Source of the DNA: Burkholderiaceae bacterium
GTDB taxonomy: Bacteria; Pseudomonadota; Gammaproteobacteria; Burkholderiales; Burkholderiaceae
Direction of reading: 5' to 3'
Assembly (NCBI GenBank): GCA_022701965.1
Contig: JAKONL010000273.1
Location: forward strand, 1-13,485
DNA: 13,485 nucleotides
A model generated the notes under the pieces. It did no database searches, was not told the DNA's origin, and saw only the letters and a program-made list of their open reading frames with translations. Position numbers and translations under genes: made by a program. Shown here one piece after another: positions 1 to 6,566 of the stretch. The stretch's first letter is position 1. Every line of letters starts with the position of its first letter.

Positions 1-2006
1 CGGGCGTCGTCATGGCCGGTGAAGGCGACGACGACGCTGGCCTCCTCGTCCGCGAGGGACTGCATGTCGCGGATCTGGCGCAGCGCGTCGAACCCGTTCA
101 TCACGGGCATCTCCAGGTCCATGATCACGAGGTCGGGACGTCGCTGGATCAGCGCATCGATCGCATCCCTGCCGTTGATCGCCCGGCGCGCGGTGACGTG
201 TGCGGGCAGCCAGGTGGAAAGCAGCAGCCAGTTGTGTTCGTCGTCCTCCACGACGAGCAGATCGATCGGCGCCAGGGCGGCTCGCGCAACCGGCGAAGCG
301 GGCGGAGGGTTCTGCGGAAGCGGCATCGTTGCAGCGGACGAGACCTTCCCGGCCGCCGGATGTGCGGGGCCGCCGGTGTCGCGTCTGAGTTCCAGAGTGA
401 GGGTCGTGCCATTGTCGTTCGAGCTCGACATGCGCAGGTCCCCGCCCTGGGCGCGCGTGATCAGCCGCGCCGAATAGGTGCCGAGGCCGAGTCCGTCGCG
501 CTTGCCGTGCGTCACGTACTTCTCGAAGAAGCTGTCCCGTATGGCTTCGGGCACGCAGCCCTCGTTGTGGATTTCCAGGCCGATGGCGAGGCCTTCCCTC
601 ACGTTCAGGCGCACCGTGGAGTGTTCCGGCGCCGCCTCCACGGCGTTGCGCACCAGGTTCTCGACCACCGAGGTGACGAAGACCTCGTTGCCGACGGCCG
701 GATGCGGCCCGCATCCCCCGGCGAAGACGAGCGCGACGTTCTTGGTGCGCGCGTGCAGAGAGATGTCGGCCACCGCCCGGCGACCGATCTCGCCGAGATC
801 CACGGTCTCCGGCACGAACCGGAACGTGCCTTCCTCCATCCGGTAGAGGTCGAGCGACATGCTCACGATCGCCAGCGCGCGCCCGGCGGTCCGCTCGATC
901 GATGCCAGGAGCGCCTCCTCCGCATCCGACAGCGTGCGGCCGTCGCGCAGCATCGAGGCCGCCGCGGCGATGCTCTTGAGCGGCGATTTGAGGTCGTGCT
1001 GGGCAAGACGCTCGACCTCCTGGCGGGCGTGGAGCGCCTTCTTCGAGGCCTCGAAGTGCGCCGCGAGCTCCTGAGCCTGGGTGTCCAGCATGCGCTGGCT
1101 CTCGTACAGCGCGTTCTCCAGGTGGATGCGGTCGTCGAGGTCGACAAAGGTGGCGATCGTGCCGCACGCGGGCGAAGCCGGCTTCATGAACTGCGCACGG
1201 ACCCAGGTCGCGCTGCCGTCCGAGCGCAGCAGCCGGCAGTCGCATGCCGAGTGCTGCGCGAGTTCGCCGGGCGAGGCCGCGGCCGCCTGCTTGTGTGCAC
1301 GGGAAACCGCGAGGTGGTCGCCGGGGTGGAACAGGTCCAGGAGGCGCCAGGCGTTCGTCGTCTCGTCGGCGCGAAGCCGCGCCAGCAGTGTCGCGGGCAT
1401 GCGCGCCACCTTGGTCTGGTCGTCGATCTCGATGAAGCCGATGCCCGATGCCTGGACGACGGTCGAAAGCCGCTGCGAGAGTGCGTGCCCGCGAACCTCG
1501 TGCCGGTCCTGGGCCATCCGGTAGAGCACGGTGGCGAGACCCGCAAACAGGGTCGCGCCGACCGCCTGCGCTGCGGCGGCCGATCCGCCCGTCGTCCAGG
1601 CCACCGTCGCGCTCGCGCAGACGCAGGCGGCGAGCACCAGGGTCATCGACGCCTGCGGCGTCAGGAACAGCACGACCGGCAGGGCCGGCACCCAGACCAG
1701 GGGAGCGGCGTACCGGCAGGCGGCCCAGGTCGTCCAGGCCAGTGTCGCCGCCACGATCAGTGCGTCGCTGCGGACCGGTTCGCGCGACGACGCGATCGAG
1801 ATCAGCCGGAACGCGACCGCCAGTGCGATGCCGAAGCCCGCGACCATCGACGGAACGTCGCCGAGCACGACGGCCCATGCCGCGGCCAACGCGACGTGAA
1901 GAACGATGCAACCGGTCGCCAGCGCAATCAGCGCGTTGGCGGGCAGGCGTGCGAGAACGGATAGTCGATGCTGGGTCTTGAACATTCGAGGCACGTGGGA
2001 TGGCAT
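1..2006 (-). CDS. Hybrid sensor histidine kinase with N-terminal membrane domain and C-terminal receiver (3' end outside window)
   Basis: The readable protein has 668 residues and runs off the left edge inside its last domain. Residues about 20-165 are hydrophobic and form roughly six membrane segments. A PAS-like sensor region follows (about 175-290), then a coiled linker containing IHLENALYESQRMLDTQAQE. The kinase core has an H-box LAQHDLKSPLKS with the phospho-acceptor His337, an N-box ENLVRN (Asn450, Asn454) and a G-box DGLGLG (504-509). A Pro/Ala-rich linker leads to a receiver with acidic pocket Glu587-Asp588-Asp589, phospho-acceptor Asp630 in VIMDLEMPVMNG, and the switch Thr in AFTGHDD; the conserved Lys lies beyond the edge. 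From family knowledge, such proteins autophosphorylate on His and pass phosphate to their own receiver. The start is the ATG at 2006 or the in-frame ATG at 1985; an in-frame stop sits two codons upstream of 2006 and neither has a strong Shine-Dalgarno. The signal sensed is unknown. Confidence 0.93.
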   Translation of the reverse strand, partial: MPSHVPRMFKTQHRLSVLARLPANALIALATGCIVLHVALAAAWAVVLGDVPSMVAGFGIALAVAFRLISIASSREPVRSDALIVAATLAWTTWAACRYAAPLVWVPALPVVLFLTPQASMTLVLAACVCASATVAWTTGGSAAAAQAVGATLFAGLATVLYRMAQDRHEVRGHALSQRLSTVVQASGIGFIEIDDQTKVARMPATLLARLRADETTNAWRLLDLFHPGDHLAVSRAHKQAAAASPGELAQHSACDCRLLRSDGSATWVRAQFMKPASPACGTIATFVDLDDRIHLENALYESQRMLDTQAQELAAHFEASKKALHARQEVERLAQHDLKSPLKSIAAAASMLRDGRTLSDAEEALLASIERTAGRALAIVSMSLDLYRMEEGTFRFVPETVDLGEIGRRAVADISLHARTKNVALVFAGGCGPHPAVGNEVFVTSVVENLVRNAVEAAPEHSTVRLNVREGLAIGLEIHNEGCVPEAIRDSFFEKYVTHGKRDGLGLGTYSARLITRAQGGDLRMSSSNDNGTTLTLELRRDTGGPAHPAAGKVSSAATMPLPQNPPPASPVARAALAPIDLLVVEDDEHNWLLLSTWLPAHVTARRAINGRDAIDALIQRRPDLVIMDLEMPVMNGFDALRQIRDMQSLADEEASVVVAFTGHDDA

Positions 2007-2244
2007 CCGTCATCGCCCGGGGCGATCGGTCGCAATGTGGATGGCGCCGGCGAACGCCAGAAACGGCGACACCAGCGCGCGGCAATCCGCCAATTTGGAA
2101 TTCAAATGGATCTCTGCAAATGCGAGGGCTTATCGCGCGGCACGGCAATAGGTTTTAAACAACGTGTTCTGCGCTCTGCGACGAAGACGAAGGTTGCATC
2201 CTGATGGCGGCAATAAATCTGAACATATGTGAATAGAAATGGCT

Positions 2245-2260
2245 TGGCGGTGGACCGCCA
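2245..2260. promoter_or_regulatory. Inverted repeat, candidate hairpin or operator
   Basis: TGGCGG and CCGCCA are perfect 6-bp inverted arms around TGGA. The element lies in the kinase/regulator divergent gap, about 240 bp from the kinase start and 255 bp from the regulator start. No T-tract follows on either strand, so a terminator is unlikely. An operator role is inferred only from position. Confidence 0.3.
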
Positions 2261-2340
2261 CGACATCATCCGGCCCGCGCTGAAGCCAGTCGAACATTTC
2301 CGCAGACAGGGATACGCCAATTGAGCGATGGAAGAAAACC

Positions 2341-2487
2341 ATGAAGAAGAGTGAAGGAAAAAATCTGCGGAAATATGTTTCATTCGGCCATTTCGACGGA
2401 TTGGCATTGATTGGCGTTCCCACTGCAAAAGGCATCGGCTTATTGCAATTCCGATTTGCTCGATTCGCCAAGCTGCCTGAGGCGTAG
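2341..2487 (+). CDS. Doubtful small ORF, 48 residues
   Basis: An ATG at 2341 opens a 48-residue frame (begins MKKSEGKNLRKYVSFGHFD, ends AKLPEA) closed by TAG at 2485-2487. GGAAG at 2330-2334 sits six bases before the ATG, an acceptable Shine-Dalgarno. The product is basic and ends 26 bp before the atypical regulator, so a leader or coupled small protein is conceivable. Against it, codon third positions are A/T-rich, unlike every secure gene in the window, and I recognise no family. It may simply be open frame in A/T-rich intergenic DNA. Confidence 0.2.
   Translation: MKKSEGKNLRKYVSFGHFDGLALIGVPTAKGIGLLQFRFARFAKLPEA
2399..2415. repeat. Direct repeat GATTGGC spaced by one helical turn
   Basis: GATTGGC occurs at 2399-2405 and again at 2409-2415, ten base pairs apart start to start, so both copies face the same side of the helix. 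The pair lies about 100 bp upstream of the atypical OmpR-type regulator. OmpR-family proteins commonly bind tandem direct repeats with about this period, so autoregulation is possible. It also overlaps the doubtful small ORF. Chance occurrence cannot be excluded. Confidence 0.35.
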
Positions 2488-2513
2488 CCGCGTTCGCTGC
2501 AGCCGCGATATCC

Positions 2514-3260
2514 ATGACGAGCCCGACCCCGACCCCGAGCCCGACTCCCACGCCGCGACCTCGGCCGCGGGTCGCGTTGTTCGCCCACACGCCGCGCATG
2601 CGCGAGTACAGCCGTCGCGCCCTGCGCCTGCTCGGTTGCGTGCCGCTCGTCTTCCTGGGCATCGAGGAATTCCTCAGGATGGGCACGCGCACCCGGGAAC
2701 TCGCACTCGTGTTCCTGGAACATGCCGACGAGGACGACGACGAGACGCCGATGGATTTCGCCGACCGGGTGCGCACGGCCATCGGGAACGACCTGCCCAT
2801 CGTCCACTCGTTCGCGGTGGCCTCGGGTGGCACGATTCCGGGCTTCCGGATCAACGACATGGTGCTGCCGGCGTCGCAGTCCTTCGCGCAGCTGTGCCGG
2901 ACGCTGGCCGCCTTCATGCAGCGCCATGGGATCCCCACCACCGAGGTCCGCCTGATGTGGGGCGGTCACTGTTTCTGCGTCGAGTCGGGCAACGTCCATA
3001 TCGGCCGCGACGTGGTGCAGCTCAGGCCCGAGGAGTTCGATCTCGCGCTGGAACTGTTCTTCAACGTCGGCACGCGGATCTCCCGCACCTGGCTGCGGAC
3101 GATGGTGCCGGCGATGCAGACGTTGAGGCGACGGCCCACGGGTGTCGCACCCGATTTCGCCATCCTGCGGCTGCGCGACATCCTGAACCTCGAGCCCGTC
3201 TACGGCTGGGACCTCCAGGTCACGCCCGGCCTCAGCTGTCGTCTCGTCAAGGTCGACTAG
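2514..3260 (+). CDS. Atypical OmpR-type response regulator with degenerate receiver
   Basis: The protein has 248 residues. Residues 2-19 are a Thr/Ser-Pro and Arg-Pro tract. Residues about 20-138 follow a receiver pattern (RVALFAHTP for strand 1, ELALVFLEHADEDDD for strand 3). The acidic pair at the strand 1 end is replaced by His-Thr, the acceptor Asp position is Glu69, and no Lys is found where the switch lysine should be (DMVLPAS). Residues about 155-247 match an OmpR/PhoB winged helix: LRPEEFDLALELF, RISRTWLRTMVP, a recognition-helix region near 213-226, and a terminal wing hairpin ending in LSCRLVKVD. The likely role is a transcription regulator that does not depend on Asp phosphorylation, since Glu may mimic the phosphorylated state. 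It is divergent from the hybrid kinase and 32 bp upstream of the next gene, probably co-transcribed. The ATG at 2514 is the first start after an in-frame stop at 2478-2480, but no Shine-Dalgarno is visible. Confidence 0.8.
   Translation: MTSPTPTPSPTPTPRPRPRVALFAHTPRMREYSRRALRLLGCVPLVFLGIEEFLRMGTRTRELALVFLEHADEDDDETPMDFADRVRTAIGNDLPIVHSFAVASGGTIPGFRINDMVLPASQSFAQLCRTLAAFMQRHGIPTTEVRLMWGGHCFCVESGNVHIGRDVVQLRPEEFDLALELFFNVGTRISRTWLRTMVPAMQTLRRRPTGVAPDFAILRLRDILNLEPVYGWDLQVTPGLSCRLVKVD
2517..2570 (+). repeat. Coding Thr/Ser-Pro repeat (CCGACC-type)
   Basis: The first codons of the atypical regulator alternate Pro (CCG/CCC/CCT) with Thr, Ser or Arg (ACC, AGC, ACG, CGG), giving short tandem CCCGAC-like DNA units. 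Such tracts can slip during replication. An in-frame change would alter only linker length, while a frameshift would abolish the protein. The tail is probably disordered. Confidence 0.6.
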
Positions 3261-3278
3261 CGGCGCGGGAGTCCACAC

Positions 3279-3283
3279 GGAGG
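3279..3283 (+). promoter_or_regulatory. Ribosome binding site GGAGG
   Basis: GGAGG lies nine bases before the ATG at 3293. It decides this start over the in-frame ATG at 3329 (MRIAPVEPG), which has no comparable site. Confidence 0.75.
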
Positions 3284-3292
3284 TGTGACAAC

Positions 3293-3844
3293 ATGACCTC
3301 CCGTCGTCCACTCCAGCCGCCCAGCATCATGAGAATCGCTCCCGTCGAACCCGGCTCGCGTCCCGAACTCGCCGAACTCGAGACCACCATCGCGCGACAG
3401 CGCGGCCGCGTCTCGCCCCTCTACCAGATGCTGCTGAACAGTCCGCCGATGGCGCACGGATGGGAGCAGCTGCTGACTGCCGTGCGCCGCAACAGTTCCC
3501 TGCCGGGCGTCGTTCGCGAACTGATCATCCTGCGCGTGGCCGTGCTCAATCGAGCGAGCTACGAATACGACGCGCACGTGCCGATCGCGCTGAAGGAGGG
3601 CGCGTCGCAGGCCGCCATCGACGCCATCGCCGATGCCGGGTCGATCGGCAGCGGCCTCGCCGACCACGAGCGGCTGCTCATCGAGCTGACCGACGTCATG
3701 ACCCGCGACATCGAGGTGCCCGAGGCGCTGTTCGCACGCGTCGCTGCTGCATATTCGCCGCAGCAGACGATCGACGCGATGGTCGCCATCGGTGCCTACA
3801 ACATGGTTTCGCGCTTCCTGGTGGCGCTGGAGATCGGGCACTGA
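3293..3844 (+). CDS. Carboxymuconolactone decarboxylase (AhpD-like) family protein
   Basis: The protein has 183 residues and follows the CMD/AhpD alpha-helical fold. The core reads VRELIILRVAVLNRASYEYD then AHVPIALKEGAS, matching the family pattern of RE...LRVA..., Y-E-Y and a histidine ahead of ALKEGAS, followed by DHERLLIELTDVM and IDAMVAIGAYNMVSRFLVAL. AhpD-type peroxidatic members carry a Cys-x-x-Cys before this His. Here the positions read Ala-Ser-Tyr-Glu-Tyr and no cysteine is present, so thiol-based alkylhydroperoxidase activity is not expected. A decarboxylase or lactone-processing role, as in gamma-carboxymuconolactone decarboxylase, is possible but not shown. The gene begins 32 bp after the atypical regulator and is probably in its operon. 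It ends 6 bp from the stop of the convergent LysR gene. Confidence 0.88.
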   Translation: MTSRRPLQPPSIMRIAPVEPGSRPELAELETTIARQRGRVSPLYQMLLNSPPMAHGWEQLLTAVRRNSSLPGVVRELIILRVAVLNRASYEYDAHVPIALKEGASQAAIDAIADAGSIGSGLADHERLLIELTDVMTRDIEVPEALFARVAAAYSPQQTIDAMVAIGAYNMVSRFLVALEIGH

Positions 3845-3850
3845 GCCCGG

Positions 3851-4738
3851 TCAGCCGCCGTAGTGCTCCAGCGCCAGCGCCCGGAGCACTTCGACGGCGA
3901 ACCGGCTCGGCCGCGTCGCCGGACGGGCCTTCGGCACCGCGAGCACGATGCGGTTGCGGATCGCCGGCGCATGGATGGACGCCGCGTGCAGCGGCTGCGG
4001 GTAGGTCCACAGACGCAGCGCGCTCTGCGGCAGCACGGTGTGCGATACGCCCCGCGCCACCAGCGACAGCATCGTCTGGACCGAGTCGACCTCCGCCACG
4101 ATCCGCAGCGGCAGGCCGCGTGGCCGGGTCTCCCGCTCGAGCAGTTGCCGCAGCGCGTTCGGCCCGCTCGGCATCACGAGCGGGAGCGCCGCCATGTCGG
4201 CCAGCCGGATGCGGCGCGGCAAGGGTTGCGGGCCCACGAGCACCAGCGGCTCCCGCGCCAGCGTCTCCTCCTGGATCTGCGGCGAGGCCGGCGGATCGAA
4301 CAGGATCGCGATGTCGAGCGAACCCGCCACGAGCCATTCGCGCAGCCGGATGCTCAGGCCCTCGACCACGCAGATCACCGCGTCGGGATAGCGCGCGCGG
4401 AAACGTTCGACCAGGTCGGCCGTGAGCACGTGCGCCACGCGCGGCGGCAGCCCGATGACGACACGTCCGTGCGGGCTCTCATGCCGGTCGCGCATGTCGG
4501 CGCGCGCGCGTTCGGTGAGCTCGGCGATGGCGCGCGCATGGCCCAGCAGCGCGAGGCCGGCCTCCGTGGCTTCGGCACCGCGGCCGGTGCGCACGAACAG
4601 CGCCTGGCCGACCTCCTGCTCCAGCAGCAGGACCTGGCGGCTGAGCGCCGGCTGCGACATGTGGAGCGCCGCCGCACCCCGGCTGAAGCTGCCCGCCTCG
4701 ACGACGGCGACGAAATAGCGCAAGCGTGCGAGATCCAT
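3851..4738 (-). CDS. LysR-family transcriptional regulator
   Basis: The protein has 295 residues, a normal LysR length. It opens with MDLARLRYFVAVVEAGSFSR and a winged helix-turn-helix (SFSRGAAALHMSQPALSRQV, about 17-36) followed by LEQEVGQALFVRTGRG. The rest is a substrate-binding-like effector domain, with HGRVVIGLPPRVAH near 90-105 and GVSHTVLPQSALRL near 225. The pattern resembles the NAC/CbbR-like LysR branch. The ATG at 4738 is chosen because LysR proteins start right at this motif; an in-frame extension to 4807 would add 23 residues and overlap the operator. GAGGA lies about 11 bases upstream. It is divergent from the 4841-8173 operon, with a palindromic T-N11-A site between them, so it most likely controls that operon and itself. 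The inducer is unknown, probably the operon's substrate or an intermediate. Confidence 0.95.
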   Translation of the reverse strand: MDLARLRYFVAVVEAGSFSRGAAALHMSQPALSRQVLLLEQEVGQALFVRTGRGAEATEAGLALLGHARAIAELTERARADMRDRHESPHGRVVIGLPPRVAHVLTADLVERFRARYPDAVICVVEGLSIRLREWLVAGSLDIAILFDPPASPQIQEETLAREPLVLVGPQPLPRRIRLADMAALPLVMPSGPNALRQLLERETRPRGLPLRIVAEVDSVQTMLSLVARGVSHTVLPQSALRLWTYPQPLHAASIHAPAIRNRIVLAVPKARPATRPSRFAVEVLRALALEHYGG

Positions 4739-4753
4739 GGCCGCAGGTTTCCT

Positions 4754-4768
4754 CGATAGCTGATATCG
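4754..4768. promoter_or_regulatory. Candidate LysR operator, CGATA-N5-TATCG
   Basis: CGATA (4754-4758) and TATCG (4764-4768) are perfect inverted arms around GCTGA. T4753 and A4765 enclose eleven bases, giving the T-N11-A core typical of LysR binding sites. The site is 16 bp upstream of the LysR start and about 73 bp upstream of the lactonase start, the normal position for an autoregulating, divergently activating LysR recognition site. It is the only such palindrome I saw in this 102-bp gap. Confidence 0.65.
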
Positions 4769-4840
4769 GATCGAAGCATCGCACAGGCCGCGGGCGCCGT
4801 TCGACAATCAGCGTTCGACCCCCAAGGAGACGCACAGGAA

Positions 4841-5713
4841 ATGACGACCGTCCAGACCTATCTCGCCGACCCCTCGGCGCCGAGGCTCGCTCTGCCCGCC
4901 GGTGCCTGCGACACGCACGTCCACGTGTTCGGGCCTGCGTCGCGCTTCCCGTTCTCCCCCGACTCCGCGCTCGTGCCGGCGGACGCGACCAAGGAGACGC
5001 TGTTCGCGCTCCACGCCATGCTCGGCATCCAGCGCTGCGTGATCGTGCAGTCGCTCGTCCACGGCTTCGACAACGACGTGGTGGAGGACGCCATCGCGGC
5101 CGGCGGCGGGCGCTACCTGGGCGTCGCGCTGGCGCGGACGAGCGTGTCGGATGCCGAACTCACGCGGCTCGCCGGCGCGGGCATCCGCGGCATCCGCTTC
5201 AATTTCATGCAGCACCTCGGCGCCTCCGCGGGCATCGACGAGGTCGTGGATTTCACGCAGCGCCTCGCCCCGCTGGGCATGCACCTCCAGGTGCATTTCG
5301 AGAGCAGCCTGATCCACACCTTGGCCGCACCGCTCGCACGCAGCGCGGTGCCGGTCGTGATCGACCACATGGGCCGCGTCGACGCCTCGCTCGGCGCGAG
5401 CGGTGCCGACTTCGTGGCGCTGCATGCCGCGCTGGAGAACCCGCTCTTCCGCGTCAAGGTCAGCGGCATCGATCGCGTGTCGCCCTTCGTCGATCGCGCG
5501 GACTACGCGCCGGGCATCGTGCTGGCGCGCCAGCTGGTCGAGGACTTTCCGACACGCTGCCTCTGGGGTACCGACTGGCCCCATCCCAATCATTCGCATG
5601 CGCCCGACGACGGTGCGCTGGTCGACGCGCTCGCGCTGATCGCGCCCGACGAGACGCTGCGCCGGCAACTGCTGGTCGACAACCCGCAGCAGCTCTACCG
5701 GTTCGAGGCATGA
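4841..5713 (+). CDS. LigI-like amidohydrolase (2-pyrone-4,6-dicarboxylate lactonase family)
   Basis: The protein has 290 residues, the usual size of this amidohydrolase-superfamily branch (COG3618-like). Visible motifs: ACDTHVHVFGP with His26 and His28 after strand 1; IQRCVIVQSLVHGFDND (63-79); GIRGIRFNFMQHLG (114-127); MHLQVHFESS with His152; VPVVIDHMGR with His176; and LWGTDWPHPNHSH with the catalytic-type Asp245. The closest characterised relative I recognise by motif is LigI, which opens the lactone ring of 2-pyrone-4,6-dicarboxylate in lignin-aromatic degradation and is reported to work without a metal. Related branches hydrolyse sugar lactones, so the substrate here is open. The ATG at 4841 follows AAGGAG at 4824-4829. 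The gene is first in the LysR-linked operon, and its stop overlaps the next start (ATGA). Confidence 0.88.
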   Translation: MTTVQTYLADPSAPRLALPAGACDTHVHVFGPASRFPFSPDSALVPADATKETLFALHAMLGIQRCVIVQSLVHGFDNDVVEDAIAAGGGRYLGVALARTSVSDAELTRLAGAGIRGIRFNFMQHLGASAGIDEVVDFTQRLAPLGMHLQVHFESSLIHTLAAPLARSAVPVVIDHMGRVDASLGASGADFVALHAALENPLFRVKVSGIDRVSPFVDRADYAPGIVLARQLVEDFPTRCLWGTDWPHPNHSHAPDDGALVDALALIAPDETLRRQLLVDNPQQLYRFEA

Positions 5714-6534
5714 CCGGCGCATCGTTCCAGCCGTCGGCCCGCCGGCTGGATGGCAAGGTCGTGCTCGTGACGGGTGCCGGCTCGGTCGGCCCCGGCTGGG
5801 GCAACGGCCGCGCGATCGCCGTGCGCTTCGCGCAGGAAGGCGCCTCGGTGTACGGCGTCGACCGCCACGTCGAACGCCTCGCCGAGACCGCCGCACTGGT
5901 CGCCGAGGCGGGCGGCGTGCTCGCCACCGGCGCCTGCGACGTGACCTCGGGCGACGCCGTCGAGGCGACGGTCGCGCAGTGCCTCGCGCGCTTCGGCCGC
6001 ATCGACGTGCTGGTCAACAACGTGGGCGGGTCGGCGAAGGGCGGTCCGGTCGAGATGACCGAGGCGGTCTGGGACGCGCAGGTCGACCACAACCTCAAGA
6101 GCGTGTTTCTCGCCTGCAAGCACGTGCTGCCGCACATGCTGGCGCAGGGCGGCGGCGCGATCGTCAACCTGGCGTCGACCTCCGGCCTGCGCTGGACCGG
6201 ATCGGCGCAGATCGCGTACGCGTCGACGAAGGCGGCGGTGATCCAGTTCTCGCGCGTGCTCGCGGTGCAGTACGCGGGGCAGGGCATCCGCGTGAACACC
6301 GTGGTGCCGGGCCAGCTCCATACGCCGATGGTCGAGTCGCGCCTGGCCGGCCAGCGCGCGGGCGGCGACGTGCAGGCATTGCTGCGCGAGCGGCAGTCGC
6401 GCATTCCGCTGCCGTTCATGGGCGACGGCCGCGACACGGCGGCCGCCGCACTGTTCCTGGCTTCCGACGAGGCGCGCTTCGTCACCGGCACCGAGATCGT
6501 GGTCGACGGCGGCATGTCGGTGCGCTGCGACTGA
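5710..6534 (+). CDS. Short-chain dehydrogenase/reductase (SDR)
   Basis: The protein has 274 residues, a classical SDR length. The cofactor loop is TGAGSVGPGWGNGRAIA (21-37), several residues longer than the usual TGxxxGIG. Asp51 at the end of strand 2 (VYGVDRH) favours NAD(H) over NADP(H). Other motifs are CDVTS (76-80), NNVGG (103-107, the NNAG element), Asn128, the catalytic serine region NLASTSG (153-159), Tyr170-x-x-x-Lys174 (YASTK), and IRVNTVVPG (193-201). It ends DGGMSVRCD. The likely reaction is NAD-dependent oxidation of a hydroxyl group; paired with a lactonase it could make the lactone that the upstream enzyme hydrolyses (inference). Its ATG overlaps the upstream TGA by four bases, so translation is probably coupled. 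The substrate cannot be read from the sequence. Confidence 0.93.
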   Translation: MTGASFQPSARRLDGKVVLVTGAGSVGPGWGNGRAIAVRFAQEGASVYGVDRHVERLAETAALVAEAGGVLATGACDVTSGDAVEATVAQCLARFGRIDVLVNNVGGSAKGGPVEMTEAVWDAQVDHNLKSVFLACKHVLPHMLAQGGGAIVNLASTSGLRWTGSAQIAYASTKAAVIQFSRVLAVQYAGQGIRVNTVVPGQLHTPMVESRLAGQRAGGDVQALLRERQSRIPLPFMGDGRDTAAAALFLASDEARFVTGTEIVVDGGMSVRCD

Positions 6535-6566
6535 CGGACCGCATTCACAAGCAAGGAGACAGGCAC

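Larger units (their letters stand above)
2007..2513. other. Divergent intergenic region, A/T-richer than its surroundings
   Basis: This 507-bp gap separates the histidine kinase (leftward) from the atypical regulator (rightward), so it should hold both promoters. Base composition is visibly richer in A/T than any gene here, especially 2100-2250 and 2330-2470. Small symmetric elements are visible: ATTTG-GAATT-CAAAT at 2093-2107, ACATATGT at 2223-2230, TGGCGG-TGGA-CCGCCA at 2245-2260, and two GATTGGC copies at 2399-2415. I found no convincing sigma-70 -35/-10 pair with correct spacing on either strand. The only ORF with a plausible ribosome site is a doubtful 48-codon one at 2341-2487. Confidence 0.6.

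Noticed and set aside
12..1964. Long plus-strand open frame of about 650 codons opposite the kinase
   Set aside because: No domain motif; its composition (Arg, His, Asp, Gln rich) mirrors the antisense of the kinase.
10..2148. Long minus-strand open frame of about 712 codons overlapping the kinase
   Set aside because: Its product is Arg/Gly-rich low-complexity sequence typical of a shadow frame in GC-rich DNA. The frame carrying the H-, N- and G-boxes and receiver motifs is another one.
2130..2342. Possible 70-codon minus-strand ORF in the kinase/regulator gap
   Set aside because: No Shine-Dalgarno before the ATG near 2342, no recognisable family, and the frame merely continues a long shadow of the regulator gene.
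2411..3844. Plus-strand frame of 477 codons covering the atypical regulator and the CMD-like gene
   Set aside because: Only its last 183 codons (from 3293) are the real CMD-like gene. The earlier part is out of frame with the winged-helix regulator and has shadow composition.
4739..4807. N-terminal extension of the LysR protein to 4807
   Set aside because: LysR proteins begin at the MDLxxLRYF motif. The extension would run through the palindromic operator and has no family support.
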